Assembly (NCBI GenBank): GCA_047602575.1
Contig: JASGGY010000001.1
Coordinates: 1-64,000, forward strand
Origin: UBA1366 sp047602575
GTDB taxonomy: Bacteria; Bacillota; Clostridia; Oscillospirales; Ruminococcaceae
Length of the DNA: 64,000 bases
Reading direction: 5' to 3'
The position numbers and the translations under genes were made by a program. This document shows positions 7,523 to 15,810 of the stretch, in pieces (the stretch's first letter is position 1; each line of letters begins with the position of its first letter). The notes below the pieces were generated by a model. The model worked only from the letters and a program-made list of their open reading frames with translations. It made no database searches and was not told where the DNA came from.

Positions 7523-7765
7523 ATGAAAGTACGGCAGGCGGTTGCGGTGCGGCTTATGGAGCTGTGCGATGCGCAAGGAATTACGCTCAATGCGTTGTCA
7601 AGACTCTCGGCGGTTCCGCCGTCCACTCTGAAAAGCATCATATACGGCAATAGCCGCAATCCCGGCATTGTCACAATAAAAATGCTTTGCGACGGATTGG
7701 AGATTTCACTTGAGGAGTTTTTCAGCGCCGATGTTTTCCGGAATCTGCTTCAAGAATTAGAATAG
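7523..7765 (+). CDS. Small XRE-type helix-turn-helix protein (first of tandem pair)
   Basis: 80 aa, essentially a single XRE/Cro HTH domain: helix I V-A-V-R-L-M-E-L-C, turn-recognition segment T-L-N-A-L-S-R-L-S-A-V-P-P-S-T-L-K, and closing helix. ATG 7523 follows GGAGG (7511-7515). Its last 41 residues are nearly identical to those of the next gene, from G-N-S-R-N-P-G-I-V to L-L-Q-E-L-E (one R/K change), showing tandem duplication. Likely an autoregulated repressor; targets unknown. Confidence 0.85.
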   Translation: MKVRQAVAVRLMELCDAQGITLNALSRLSAVPPSTLKSIIYGNSRNPGIVTIKMLCDGLEISLEEFFSADVFRNLLQELE

Positions 7766-7807
7766 TTGTTGGTTTTACAGAATCCGGAACAGAAGGTGGC
7801 GTTAATC

Positions 7808-8065
7808 TTGCACGATTTTGGCTTGCTGCCGCAGCGGGCGGTTACGGCACGGATTTTAGAGCTGTGTAATGAGCGCGGAATTACAGTTAATGCACTGGCG
7901 ACGCTCGCGGCAGTGCCGCCGTCCACACTTAAGAATATCCTGTGCGGCAACAGCCGCAATCCCGGTATTGTCACAATAAAAATGCTTTGCGACGGACTGG
8001 AGATTTCACTGGAGGAGTTTTTCAGCGCCGATGTGTTTAAGAACTTGCTGCAAGAGTTGGAATAG
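7808..8065 (+). CDS. Small XRE-type helix-turn-helix protein (second of tandem pair)
   Basis: 85 aa paralogue of the preceding gene. There is no ATG at a sensible position; TTG 7808 is proposed because AAGGTGG (7793-7799) lies 8 nt upstream and the product begins H-D-F-G-L-L, echoing the Y-D-F-G-M-L start of the third HTH protein. A longer form from TTG 7766 is possible. The C-terminal half is almost the same as the first copy at both DNA and protein level, while the N-terminal halves have diverged. Confidence 0.8.
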   Translation: MHDFGLLPQRAVTARILELCNERGITVNALATLAAVPPSTLKNILCGNSRNPGIVTIKMLCDGLEISLEEFFSADVFKNLLQELE

Positions 8066-8106
8066 TAGCCGGTTTTACAGAATTCGCTTAGCAGGGAGTT
8101 TTGAAA

Positions 8107-8481
8107 TTGTACGATTTTGGTATGCTGCTTCGGCAGCTCCGTGAAAAAAGCGGCATGACACAGGCACAGCTTGCGGAGAAAATCAACCGCAACAAAACCG
8201 CAGTCAGCAAATATGAAAGCAATCTACAGTTTCCAACGCTGGAAACACTGATACAGCTCGCGGCGGTGTTTCGTGTTTCGCTGGATTATCTTGCGGGGCT
8301 GGATAAGAGAAACGCGCTGTCCCTTCAAGGTTTGACGGGCAAACAGGAAGAGCTGCTCGTAGAATTTGCCTTCCTGGTGCGGATGAAGAACGTGCATCCG
8401 GAAACCGCCGGTGCAGACGGGCTTACCTCGCGACAGCTTGCGCTGCTGAATGAAATCATGATAGTGTTTACAAAAAAATGA
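8107..8481 (+). CDS. XRE family transcriptional regulator
   Basis: 124 aa. N-terminal XRE HTH (residues 1-60: L-R-Q-L-R-E-K-S-G-M-T-Q-A-Q-L-A-E-K-I-N-R-N-K-T-A-V-S-K-Y-E, split here as motif) with the typical F-P-T-L-E-T-L and V-S-L-D-Y-L-A-G-L ending, then a helical dimerisation tail of about 60 residues. Start TTG 8107 is favoured over TTG 8101 from the spacing to GGGAG (8094-8098). It forms the third member of the small-regulator cluster, with a terminator 14 bp downstream. Confidence 0.88.
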   Translation: MYDFGMLLRQLREKSGMTQAQLAEKINRNKTAVSKYESNLQFPTLETLIQLAAVFRVSLDYLAGLDKRNALSLQGLTGKQEELLVEFAFLVRMKNVHPETAGADGLTSRQLALLNEIMIVFTKK

Positions 8482-8494
8482 TAGCCAATTGCGA

Positions 8495-8521
8495 AAGCCA
8501 CCCAATCCGGGCGGCTTTTTT
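8495..8521 (+). terminator. Terminator after the HTH cluster
   Basis: Stem AAGCC-CCC/GGG-GGCTT with one mismatch, loop AATCC, followed by TTTTT. Confidence 0.8.
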
Positions 8522-8606
8522 GATTCCTACGCGTCCGTCGTCGATAATGCACAAATCAGCGGGAAATATAATTGTGAAGTTTATTGAAAAAAATCCGCGT
8601 ACCCCC

Positions 8607-8666
8607 TTGACAAAGGCGAAAAAAGATGTTAAATTAGAATTAGCACTCAAGGTCAACGAGTGCTAA
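8607..8666 (+). promoter_or_regulatory. hrcA promoter with CIRCE operator
   Basis: TTGACA (8607-8612) with TAAATT or TTAAAT near 8629-8635, followed by an exact CIRCE element: TTAGCACTC (8640-8648), 9-nt spacer, GAGTGCTAA (8658-8666). HrcA bound here represses the operon. Confidence 0.95.
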
Positions 8667-8699
8667 CACTCGCGAAGGCGAGCTGCTAAAAGGATGGGC

Positions 8700-9731
8700 G
8701 TGAAAATGGACGGCAGAAAGCTGAAAATTCTGGCGGCGGTTGTGGATGAATACATTGTGACGGGCGAGCCTGTCGGGTCAAAAGCAGTGATGAAATACAT
8801 CACCGCTTCTTCGGCAACCATCCGCAACGAAATGGCGGAGCTGGAAAAGCAGGGTTATCTCGAACAGCCGCATACCTCCGCGGGGCGGATTCCGACCTAC
8901 AGCGGGTACCGGATTTATGTGGATGATCTGATGGAACGCAGCCCGCTGACGGCGGAGGAGCAAACGCTGGTGGAGTCCATGCTCCCGCAGGCCAGCTTTA
9001 ATGAGCAGGAGATCGTCCAGTCTGCGTCGCTGGCACTCGCGGAGCTGACAAAATGCGCGGCGGTTGTGGCGCATTCCACACCGAAATTTTCGGTAATTTC
9101 TAAGGTTGAGGTGATTCCCACCGGCAAGCGGATGTATGTGATTTTGCTGGTGACTTCCTCCGGCTCGGTGAAAAACCGCGTGTGCAGACTTTCGTTTGAC
9201 CTGACCACCGAACAGCTTGCGTTTTTCTCAAATTTCGTCAAACAGAATCTTGAGGGCATCGCGCTCGAGAAGCTTTCCGACGACCTCTGTACGCGGCTTG
9301 AGGAAGCGCTCGGAACGTATATGATGACGCTTTCCCCGCTGGTGGATGAGATTTACCGCATGAGCCGCGAGATGACCGGCGAGGACATTTCCCTCAAGGG
9401 CGAATTGAATTTGCTGAAAACCGGCGAATTCGACCAGAACGAAATCATCCGCTTTCTTGACAACAAGAGCCTGCTCAACCAGTTTCTCGATTCCAGCTTC
9501 GGCGGCATCCATGTGATGTTTTCGGAGGAAACCGACAGCTTTATCATCAACAATTCCAGCCTCATCACCTCGACCTACTCCCGCGGGGGAATGCCCGCCG
9601 GAACGCTCGGCTTAATCGGTCCGATGCGGCTTGACTACGCAAAGTTTATCCCGTATCTGGAATATTTCACACAGAAAATCACAGAGCTGCTCTCTGAACC
9701 GGAACAAGACGACACAGATCACCAAAGTTGA
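8700..9731 (+). CDS. hrcA: Heat-inducible transcription repressor HrcA
   Basis: Represses groESL and its own operon by binding CIRCE; activity depends on GroEL. About 343 aa. N-terminal winged helix (residues 1-75) with the family motifs G-E-P-V-G-S-K, S-S-A-T-I-R-N-E-M and G-Y-L-E-Q-P-H-T-S-A-G-R-I-P-T; GAF-like core and dimerisation region follow. Three in-frame starts are close: ATG 8694 overlaps the AAAGG at 8688-8693, so GTG 8700 or ATG 8706 is more likely. First gene of hrcA-grpE-dnaK-dnaJ. Confidence 0.96.
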   Translation: MKMDGRKLKILAAVVDEYIVTGEPVGSKAVMKYITASSATIRNEMAELEKQGYLEQPHTSAGRIPTYSGYRIYVDDLMERSPLTAEEQTLVESMLPQASFNEQEIVQSASLALAELTKCAAVVAHSTPKFSVISKVEVIPTGKRMYVILLVTSSGSVKNRVCRLSFDLTTEQLAFFSNFVKQNLEGIALEKLSDDLCTRLEEALGTYMMTLSPLVDEIYRMSREMTGEDISLKGELNLLKTGEFDQNEIIRFLDNKSLLNQFLDSSFGGIHVMFSEETDSFIINNSSLITSTYSRGGMPAGTLGLIGPMRLDYAKFIPYLEYFTQKITELLSEPEQDDTDHQS

Positions 9732-9744
9732 AAGGACGAATGGC

Positions 9745-10317
9745 ATGGCGATTTTTAATAAGGATAAAACCCCGCAGACAGAAGCGGAAACCCAAGAGGA
9801 AACGGTTGTGAACGCGCAGGCGGAAACCCCCGCAGCGGAAGCCGCTGAAGCAGAACTGCCCGCGACGGAAGCTGCCGACGAAACCGAAAAGCTGACCGCG
9901 GAGCTTGCAGAAGCAAAGGATCGCTGCCTGCGCCTGATGGCGGAGTATGACAACTTCCGCAAGCGCTCGCAGAAGGAACGCGCGGAGCTTTCCGCCGGTG
10001 TGACCGCAAGCGTCATCGGCGACCTGCTGCCGGTTTATGACAACTTCGAGCGCGCGCTTGCCACGGAAACCGCCGACGAACGCTTTAAACAGGGCGTGAC
10101 GATGATTTACAGCCAGTTCGGCGACGCACTGAAAAAGCTCGGCGTTGAGCAGATTGACCCCTCCGGACAGCCGTTTGACCCCAACGTCGCAAACGCTGTC
10201 ACCCAGCTGGAAAACGACGAGCTGCCCCCCAACACCGTCGCGCAGGTCTTTCAGAAGGGCTACCGCATCGGCGACAAGGTGATCCGTTACGCCATGGTTG
10301 CCGTCGCAAACCCGTAA
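9745..10317 (+). CDS. grpE: Nucleotide exchange factor GrpE
   Basis: DnaK co-chaperone that releases ADP. 190 aa: acidic, Ala/Glu-rich low-complexity N-terminus (1-50), long coiled coil (about 50-100, with C-L-R-L-M-A-E-Y-D-N-F-R-K-R), then the beta domain with the signature V-A-Q-V-F-Q-K-G-Y-R-I-G-D-K-V-I-R-Y-A. ATG 9745 is set by AAAGGA at 9731-9736. An open frame continues upstream into hrcA but is not part of the protein. Confidence 0.96.
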   Translation: MAIFNKDKTPQTEAETQEETVVNAQAETPAAEAAEAELPATEAADETEKLTAELAEAKDRCLRLMAEYDNFRKRSQKERAELSAGVTASVIGDLLPVYDNFERALATETADERFKQGVTMIYSQFGDALKKLGVEQIDPSGQPFDPNVANAVTQLENDELPPNTVAQVFQKGYRIGDKVIRYAMVAVANP

Positions 10318-10386
10318 AACTTACGCACCCCGCATCTGTTACACAAACAACAATTACAAACTTGTAGATAGGAAAGGATGTTTTTT

Positions 10387-12228
10387 ATGGCTAAAATTAT
10401 CGGTATCGACCTCGGTACAACCAACTCCTGCGTGGCAGTGATGGAGGGCGGCGAAGCCGTCGTCATTCCCAACAACGAAGGCGCACGGACGACTCCCTCG
10501 GTAGTCGGCGTTTCCAAAAACGGCGACCGGCTCATCGGTCAGGTTGCAAAGCGTCAGGCTGTGACAAATTACGACAACACGGTGATTTCCATCAAGCGGC
10601 ATATGGGCTCGGATTTTAAGGCAAAGATGGGCGGTAAGGATTATACCCCGCAGGAAATCTCCGCCATGATTCTCCAGAAGCTCAAAGCGGACGCGGAAAG
10701 CTATCTCGGCGAAAAGGTCACCGAAGCGGTGATTACCGTTCCGGCTTATTTCACCGATGCACAGCGCCAGGCAACCAAGGATGCCGGACAGATTGCCGGT
10801 TTAACCGTCAAGCGCATTATCAACGAGCCGACCGCCGCAGCCCTTGCATATGGCATTGATAAGGAAGAAGACCAGAAAATCATGGTTTATGACCTCGGCG
10901 GCGGAACGTTCGACGTTTCGATCATCGAGATGGGCGACGGCGTAACGGAAGTGCTTGCTACGGCGGGAAACAACCGCTTAGGCGGCGACGATTTCGACCA
11001 GCGCGTGATCAACTGGATGGCTGCGGAGTTCAAAAAGAACGAGGGCATCGATCTGACCAACGACAAGATGGCGATGCAGCGCTTAAAGGAAGCGGCAGAA
11101 AAAGCGAAAATCGAGCTTTCCTCCACCGCGTCAAGCGCAATCAGCCTGCCGTTTATCACCGCCGACGCAACGGGACCGAAGCACCTTGAGCTGACGCTGA
11201 CACAGGCGAAATTCAACGAGCTGACCAGCGATCTGGTGGAAGCAACCATGGGCCCTGTTCGTCAGGCGCTTTCCGACAGCGGACTGAAAACCGGCGATCT
11301 GCACAAGGTTTTGCTGGTGGGCGGTTCGACAAGAATTCCCGCCGTTCAGGACGCGGTGAAAAAGCTCATCGGCAAAGAGCCGTTTAAGGGCATCAACCCC
11401 GACGAGTGCGTGGCAATCGGCGCGGCTTATCAGGCAGGTGTGCTTGCCGGCGACGTCAAGGACGGTCTGCTTCTGCTTGACGTAACCCCCCTCTCCCTCG
11501 GACTGGAAACCATGGGTGGCGTTTGCACAAGAATCATCGAGCGCAACACCACCATCCCGACCAAAAAGTCGCAGGTGTTCTCGACGGCGGCGGACAGCCA
11601 GACAGCCGTTGACATCAACATCCTCCAGGGCGAGCGGGAATTTGCAAAGGACAACAAGCAGCTGGGCTTGTTCCGCCTTGACGGAATCGCACCCGCACCG
11701 CGCGGCGTTCCGCAGATCGAGGTAACATTCGACATCGACGCAAACGGCATTGTTCACGTTTCCGCAAAGGATCTCGGCACGGGCAAGGAGCAGCACATCA
11801 GCATCACCGCTTCCACCAATATGTCGAAGGATGATATTTCAAAAGCTGTCGCCGACGCGGAGAAATTCGCCGCCGAGGACAAGAAGAAGAAGGAAGAAGT
11901 AGACACCAGAAACGGCGCGGACCAGATGGTGTTCCAAATTGAAAAGGCACTTGCGGACTTCGGCGACAAGGTAAACGAGGGCGAAAAGTCGGCCGTCAAC
12001 GCAAAGCTTGATGCGCTCAAGGAAGCCATCAAGGGCAGCGACATCGAAGCGATTAAAGCAAAGCAAAAAGAACTTGAAACCGAATTCCAAGCGGTTGCGA
12101 CCCGCGTTTACCAGCAGGCAGCACCGCAGGGCGACATGGGCGGAAATACAACCGGCGGCGCATCCGGCGGTGCAGCATCCGGCAAGAACGACGACGTGAT
12201 CGACGCGGAGTTCACCGACGCAAATTAA
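10387..12228 (+). CDS. dnaK: Chaperone protein DnaK (Hsp70)
   Basis: 613 aa ATP-dependent chaperone. Nucleotide-binding domain (1-380) with G-I-D-L-G-T-T-N-S-C, N-E-P-T-A-A-A-L-A-Y-G and Y-D-L-G-G-G-T-F-D-V-S; interdomain linker L-L-L-L-D-V-T-P; substrate-binding beta domain and helical lid to about 600; Gly-rich tail and the D-V-I-D-A-E-F end. GGAAAGGA (10371-10378) places the start at ATG 10387, not the earlier ATG 10378. The gap from grpE is 69 bp with no terminator. Confidence 0.98.
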   Translation: MAKIIGIDLGTTNSCVAVMEGGEAVVIPNNEGARTTPSVVGVSKNGDRLIGQVAKRQAVTNYDNTVISIKRHMGSDFKAKMGGKDYTPQEISAMILQKLKADAESYLGEKVTEAVITVPAYFTDAQRQATKDAGQIAGLTVKRIINEPTAAALAYGIDKEEDQKIMVYDLGGGTFDVSIIEMGDGVTEVLATAGNNRLGGDDFDQRVINWMAAEFKKNEGIDLTNDKMAMQRLKEAAEKAKIELSSTASSAISLPFITADATGPKHLELTLTQAKFNELTSDLVEATMGPVRQALSDSGLKTGDLHKVLLVGGSTRIPAVQDAVKKLIGKEPFKGINPDECVAIGAAYQAGVLAGDVKDGLLLLDVTPLSLGLETMGGVCTRIIERNTTIPTKKSQVFSTAADSQTAVDINILQGEREFAKDNKQLGLFRLDGIAPAPRGVPQIEVTFDIDANGIVHVSAKDLGTGKEQHISITASTNMSKDDISKAVADAEKFAAEDKKKKEEVDTRNGADQMVFQIEKALADFGDKVNEGEKSAVNAKLDALKEAIKGSDIEAIKAKQKELETEFQAVATRVYQQAAPQGDMGGNTTGGASGGAASGKNDDVIDAEFTDAN

Positions 12229-12344
12229 TGAAAACGGACAGTCTGTCCGTCTGATACCGCGGTAAAAGGCTGCGGAGGAAAAACCGGACAACGGTGCTTC
12301 CTCCGCGCCTTTGTCCGCCGTTATAATGAAAGTTGTTTGTCAAT

Positions 12345-12379
12345 TTTCTAACGTCTAATATCTAACATCTAACCTCTAA
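12345..12379 (+). repeat. Degenerate heptad array, copy 4
   Basis: Five units of the type TCTAACG/TCTAATA/TCTAACA/TCTAACC run into the AAGGAG of dnaJ. A separate hairpin GCGGAGGAA/TTCCTCCGC lies at about 12272-12308, without a T-tract. Confidence 0.8.
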
Positions 12380-12389
12380 GGAGTTACTT

Positions 12390-13529
12390 ATGGCTGAAAA
12401 ACGAGATTTTTACGAGGTGCTGGGGGTTTCCAAGGGTGCTTCGGACGATGAGCTGAAAAAAGCGTACCGCAAGCTTGCGCGGGAATACCACCCCGATTAT
12501 CACCCCGATGATAAGGAAGCCGAAACGAAGTTTAAGGAAGTCAACGAGGCATATGAGGTGCTTTCCGACAAAGACAAGCGCGCGAAATACGACCAGTTCG
12601 GCCATGCGGGCGTTGATCCGAATTTCGGCGCGGGAAGCGGCTTCGGCGGCGGCTTCGGGGGCTTCGGCGATGTCAGCGATATTTTTGAAAGCTTTTTCGG
12701 GGGCTTCGGCGGCGCATCGCGTGCGGCAAACCCCAACGCGCCCCGCCGCGGCGAGGACATCGGTGCAACCATCGCACTTGATTTTATGGAAGCTTGCAAG
12801 GGCAAACGTGCGGAGGTCACCGTCAACCGCATGGAGCAGTGCCCGGACTGCGCAGGCTCGGGCGCGAAGTCCGGCACGACGTCGAAAACCTGTCCGGACT
12901 GCCGCGGAACGGGTGCGGTCAAGGTTGCCCAGCGCACGCCGTTCGGCTCGATTTCGTCCACGCGCGCCTGCACAAAATGCGGTGGCAGGGGCAAGATCAT
13001 CGAAACGCCCTGTGCTAAATGCGGCGGGCGCGGCAGAGTGCGAAAGTCCTCTGTGCGCGAGGTGGAGATTCCGGCGGGCATTGACGACGGACAGACGCTG
13101 CGGGTTTCCGGCGGCGGCGACGCGGGCGCAAACGGCGGGCCGAACGGCGATCTGCTGCTGACAGTCACGGTGCGTCCGGATGCGATTTTTGACCGCGACG
13201 GCTATGACATCTGGACGGAGATCCCCATCACCTATGTGCAGGCGGCGCTCGGCGACGAGATCACCGTCCCCACCATCGACGGAAAGGTGAAGTACAGCGT
13301 TCCCGCTGGCACGCAGCCCGCAACGGTGTTCCGCCTGCGCGGCAAGGGCGTGACAAGGCTCGGCTCGTCCGCGCGCGGGGATCATTACGTCAAGGTGATC
13401 GTGGAAGTTCCCAAAAACATTACCAAGGAGCAGGAAAAGCTCCTGCGCGAGCTGGACAAAAGCATGACCGCCGCAAACTACCAGAAGCGCGAGTCGTTTT
13501 TCGATAAGTTGAAAGAGAAGTTTAAGTGA
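12390..13529 (+). CDS. dnaJ: Chaperone protein DnaJ (Hsp40, type I)
   Basis: 379 aa co-chaperone that stimulates DnaK ATPase. J domain (1-70) with the H-P-D tripeptide (in E-Y-H-P-D-Y-H), Gly/Phe-rich linker (about 75-105), zinc-binding region with four C-x-x-C-x-G-x-G repeats (C-P-D-C-A-G-S-G, C-P-D-C-R-G-T-G, C-T-K-C-G-G-R-G, C-A-K-C-G-G-R-G; about 150-220), and the C-terminal substrate domains. Start set by AAGGAG. Last gene of the heat-shock operon. Confidence 0.97.
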   Translation: MAEKRDFYEVLGVSKGASDDELKKAYRKLAREYHPDYHPDDKEAETKFKEVNEAYEVLSDKDKRAKYDQFGHAGVDPNFGAGSGFGGGFGGFGDVSDIFESFFGGFGGASRAANPNAPRRGEDIGATIALDFMEACKGKRAEVTVNRMEQCPDCAGSGAKSGTTSKTCPDCRGTGAVKVAQRTPFGSISSTRACTKCGGRGKIIETPCAKCGGRGRVRKSSVREVEIPAGIDDGQTLRVSGGGDAGANGGPNGDLLLTVTVRPDAIFDRDGYDIWTEIPITYVQAALGDEITVPTIDGKVKYSVPAGTQPATVFRLRGKGVTRLGSSARGDHYVKVIVEVPKNITKEQEKLLRELDKSMTAANYQKRESFFDKLKEKFK

Positions 13530-13555
13530 CAAAATAAGGATAGCACGGTGTGCTA

Positions 13556-13722
13556 CCTTTTGTCAGAGGGCGTTGCCCGTGCTGTCGCGCACGGCAGCAT
13601 CGACACCCGCCCACCAAAGGGGGCATGCCCCTTTGGAAACCCGTTGTTTTTGGAATTTTACTTTCGTTTGCTCAAACAAGGTTCAACTGGATTTGCAGTT
13701 TGTGATTCTCACGGTTTGCATT
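13556..13722 (+). repeat. GC-rich palindromic repeat element, copy 3
   Basis: Follows dnaJ. It starts TGTCAGAGGGCGTTGCCC, then a GTGCTGTCGCGCACGGCAGC hairpin, the CCAAAGGGGGCATGCCCCTTTGG core, AAACCCGTTGT, and an A/T-rich tail ending TTGTGATTCTCACGG. Confidence 0.85.
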
Positions 13723-13796
13723 TGAAAGCGAAGGTGCTCTATTTCATTCTTAGGGAAGAGCTGCGGTTCTGCCCTTGTTTTGTTCAAAAAAATGCT

Positions 13797-13839
13797 ATAA
13801 AAAAGCCAGCCCCGATTTTGTTTTTCACAAATCGGGGCT
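13797..13839 (-). terminator. Terminator of tRNA-Thr
   Basis: On the minus strand: stem AGCCCCGAT/ATCGGGGCT extended by A/T pairs, followed by GGCTTTTTT. Confidence 0.85.
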
Positions 13840-13852
13840 GCGTTATTTCATC

Positions 13853-13928
13853 TGGAGCTGCTAACCGGATTCGAACCGGTGACCTCATCCTTACCAAGGA
13901 TGTGCTCTGCCAACTGAGCCATAGCAGC
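13853..13928 (-). tRNA. tRNA-Thr (anticodon GGT)
   Basis: Minus-strand cloverleaf: acceptor GCTGCTA/TAGCAGC, anticodon stem CATCC/GGATG with loop TTGGTAA (anticodon GGT, codon ACC), T-arm ACCGG-TTCGAAT-CCGGT, discriminator T and encoded CCA. Confidence 0.96.
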
Positions 13929-14025
13929 ATTTGCCGCGCGGATGTTGTTGAAAATCATCAAGCGTCTGACAAGATAACATTATACACGAAACCGGCGCGT
14001 TTGTCAATACTTTTTTCAGAAAAAT

Positions 14026-14853
14026 TTATGGAGCGGCGGGAAGAGCATTTTCGGGGGAATCCGGATTGGCGCGGCGCTCCGCGCGCAGTACGCTGTTTAG
14101 ATAGAACACGCAGCACATCATGTAGTAGGGCATCAGGACAAACAGCGGATAAATCATCACGCACAGCGGAAGAAACTTCAGAAAACTCAGCTGAAAGAGG
14201 AAAAATCCGTATTTTCTGCCGGACATGATGCTCCACGACGCGCGGATGGCTTCCGCCGGACGGGTGGCAGGCGCGTCGATGAGGATGTAGGGCACCAGCA
14301 CCAGCGACATATGTACAAAACATAGCACCAGCGTAAACACCAGCAGCAGCGCGATCGAGATCGAAAACAGCAGCAGGCGCGGCGTTGTGATGCGCTCGTA
14401 AAGGTTGATGTAAACGCTGTAATACAACAGCGCGCCCGCCGCAGCCGCGGGGATCACGCTCAGGAGTTTGATCAGAAAGCTGAGCAGGGACGCGCCCACC
14501 GCGTTTGCCGTCAGCTTCTGCATATCGTGGCAGATCGTGCTGCCCTCTACGCCCGCCCGCCCAAACGCCATGACATAGAACGCCCGCCGGTAGATGTTAA
14601 GCTCCAGCATTAGGAAACCAGCCGCCAGCAGCAGCGTGAGTGTCAGCAGCGTCCAACCGACCGCGTTGTCGGGCTTTGAGCTGAAGTCGTACATTCCGTT
14701 AAATGCACGCAGCGTGCTGAGCCGGTACAGAAGATATTGTATCAGCAGAAAGAACAGCAGAACGCTCGCGAAAATCAGCGTCAGAAACGCGCAGTTGCTC
14801 CAATGCGCGCGCAGCTTCGCCGCCGCCGCGGACTTCATTTTCCGGAGGCTCAT
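14026..14853 (-). CDS. Multi-pass membrane protein (possibly DUF975-like)
   Basis: 275 aa with about six hydrophobic segments (roughly 22-42, 68-86, 115-140, 160-185, 215-245) and the pattern A-A-A-K-L-R-A-H-W-S-N-C near the start that resembles DUF975-type proteins (short basic amphipathic head, then a membrane bundle with A-S-W-x-I-M-S-G-R-K-Y near residue 210). The family link is tentative. Start ATG 14853 has GAAAGGAG upstream. It lies 72 bp after the phosphatase gene, likely in one transcript. Confidence 0.75.
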   Translation of the reverse strand: MSLRKMKSAAAAKLRAHWSNCAFLTLIFASVLLFFLLIQYLLYRLSTLRAFNGMYDFSSKPDNAVGWTLLTLTLLLAAGFLMLELNIYRRAFYVMAFGRAGVEGSTICHDMQKLTANAVGASLLSFLIKLLSVIPAAAAGALLYYSVYINLYERITTPRLLLFSISIALLLVFTLVLCFVHMSLVLVPYILIDAPATRPAEAIRASWSIMSGRKYGFFLFQLSFLKFLPLCVMIYPLFVLMPYYMMCCVFYLNSVLRAERRANPDSPENALPAAP

Positions 14854-14925
14854 TCTTCCGCTCCTTTCTTTAGGGCATCACCGTGCCATGCTGGTGTGCA
14901 GACAGCGCGTTGTTGCCTTCGTCTG

Positions 14926-15546
14926 CTACTCCGGCAGCTTTCCCAGAATTTCAAATGCGCCTGAGCGCTGCCACATCGCCGCCGTCACCAGGATCTCAAA
15001 GCCCTCGCCGTAGCCGCAGGCATATTCAAGCGGCTTGCGCTTTGGAAGACCGAAGCACGCAAGCAGATTCATCATCACACCGCCGTGCGTCACCGCCGCG
15101 ACGTTGGTGAAGCCCTCCTCCATCATGTCCGCGATCACCGTGCCGATGCCGTTGTAGCACCGCTCGATCAGTGCCCGCACGCTCTCTCCGCCCGGCGGCG
15201 CGTTGTCAAGCCCGCCCTTGAGAAATTCCTTGTAGCCCGGCATCCCGACCAGTTCTTCCGCCGTCTTTTCCTCAAATATGCCGAAATCAAGCTCCGTCAG
15301 CTCCGGCACAACCGCAATCCGCGCGTCGGGGTAGAGAATTTCCGCGGTCTGGATGCACCTTGAAAGCGGCGAGGAATACACTTTCTGGACGCTGCCGTAA
15401 TCGTGTTCCTCCTGCGCGCGGGTCAGCTGCGCTTCGCCCTCCTCGCATAAGGGACGATCGGTGCGCCCGATGAAGCGTCCCTCCAGATTCGCCGCGGTCA
15501 TTCCGTGGCGCAAAAGCTTGATGCGGTAGCCTTTCAAGCAGGTCAT
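14926..15546 (-). CDS. Histidine phosphatase family protein
   Basis: 206 aa cytoplasmic phosphohydrolase of the phosphoglycerate-mutase-like superfamily. Motif L-L-R-H-G-M-T (catalytic His at about residue 13) with the following N, G-R-F-I-G-R-T-D-R-P-L, S-S-P-L-S-R-C-I-Q-T-A, E-L-D-F-G-I-F-E (acid) and V-T-H-G-G-V-M (second His). Substrate not determinable; related proteins include alpha-ribazole phosphatases and broad-specificity sugar phosphatases. Start ATG with GGAAAGGA upstream. Confidence 0.9.
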   Translation of the reverse strand: MTCLKGYRIKLLRHGMTAANLEGRFIGRTDRPLCEEGEAQLTRAQEEHDYGSVQKVYSSPLSRCIQTAEILYPDARIAVVPELTELDFGIFEEKTAEELVGMPGYKEFLKGGLDNAPPGGESVRALIERCYNGIGTVIADMMEEGFTNVAAVTHGGVMMNLLACFGLPKRKPLEYACGYGEGFEILVTAAMWQRSGAFEILGKLPE

Positions 15547-15574
15547 TCCTTTCCTTGCTGAATTTTCCTGACGG

Positions 15575-15599
15575 AATATTACTCTCTGTAATATCAGAG
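15575..15599. promoter_or_regulatory. Inverted repeat ATTAC-N5-GTAAT, shared with the spoVG region
   Basis: ATTAC (15578-15582), TCTCT, GTAAT (15588-15592), with the flanks TATTACTCT and TGTAATATCAGA that recur at 25181-25202. It lies between the divergent phosphatase and XRE regulator genes, a place expected for an operator. Confidence 0.55.
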
Positions 15600-15670
15600 A
15601 TTGTTATTTTATCCACAAAAATTTTCTGTTTATAATATTTATCCATTGTATAAATTTGTGAACAGTGTTC

Positions 15671-15699
15671 TTTACAATTACGGAGAATTCCGGTATACT
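15671..15699 (+). promoter_or_regulatory. Promoter of the XRE regulator gene
   Basis: TTTACA (15671-15676), 17-bp spacer, TATACT (15694-15699); leader about 100 nt. Confidence 0.7.
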
Positions 15700-15810
15700 G
15701 TAAGTATGTTTTGATAATCTGTGAATAACGCCGCACCCAATGGTGTCGTGCACACGGTTTAAAGAAAAACACGGACGGCACAATCGACAAAACCGGAAGG
15801 ATATGAGGAC

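Noticed and set aside
7166..8481. Toxin-antitoxin system
   Set aside because: Only DNA-binding proteins are seen; no toxin-like fold is encoded next to the ribbon-helix-helix or HTH genes.
11131..11796. Minus-strand open frame within dnaK
   Set aside because: Antisense shadow; no start signal or recognisable domain.
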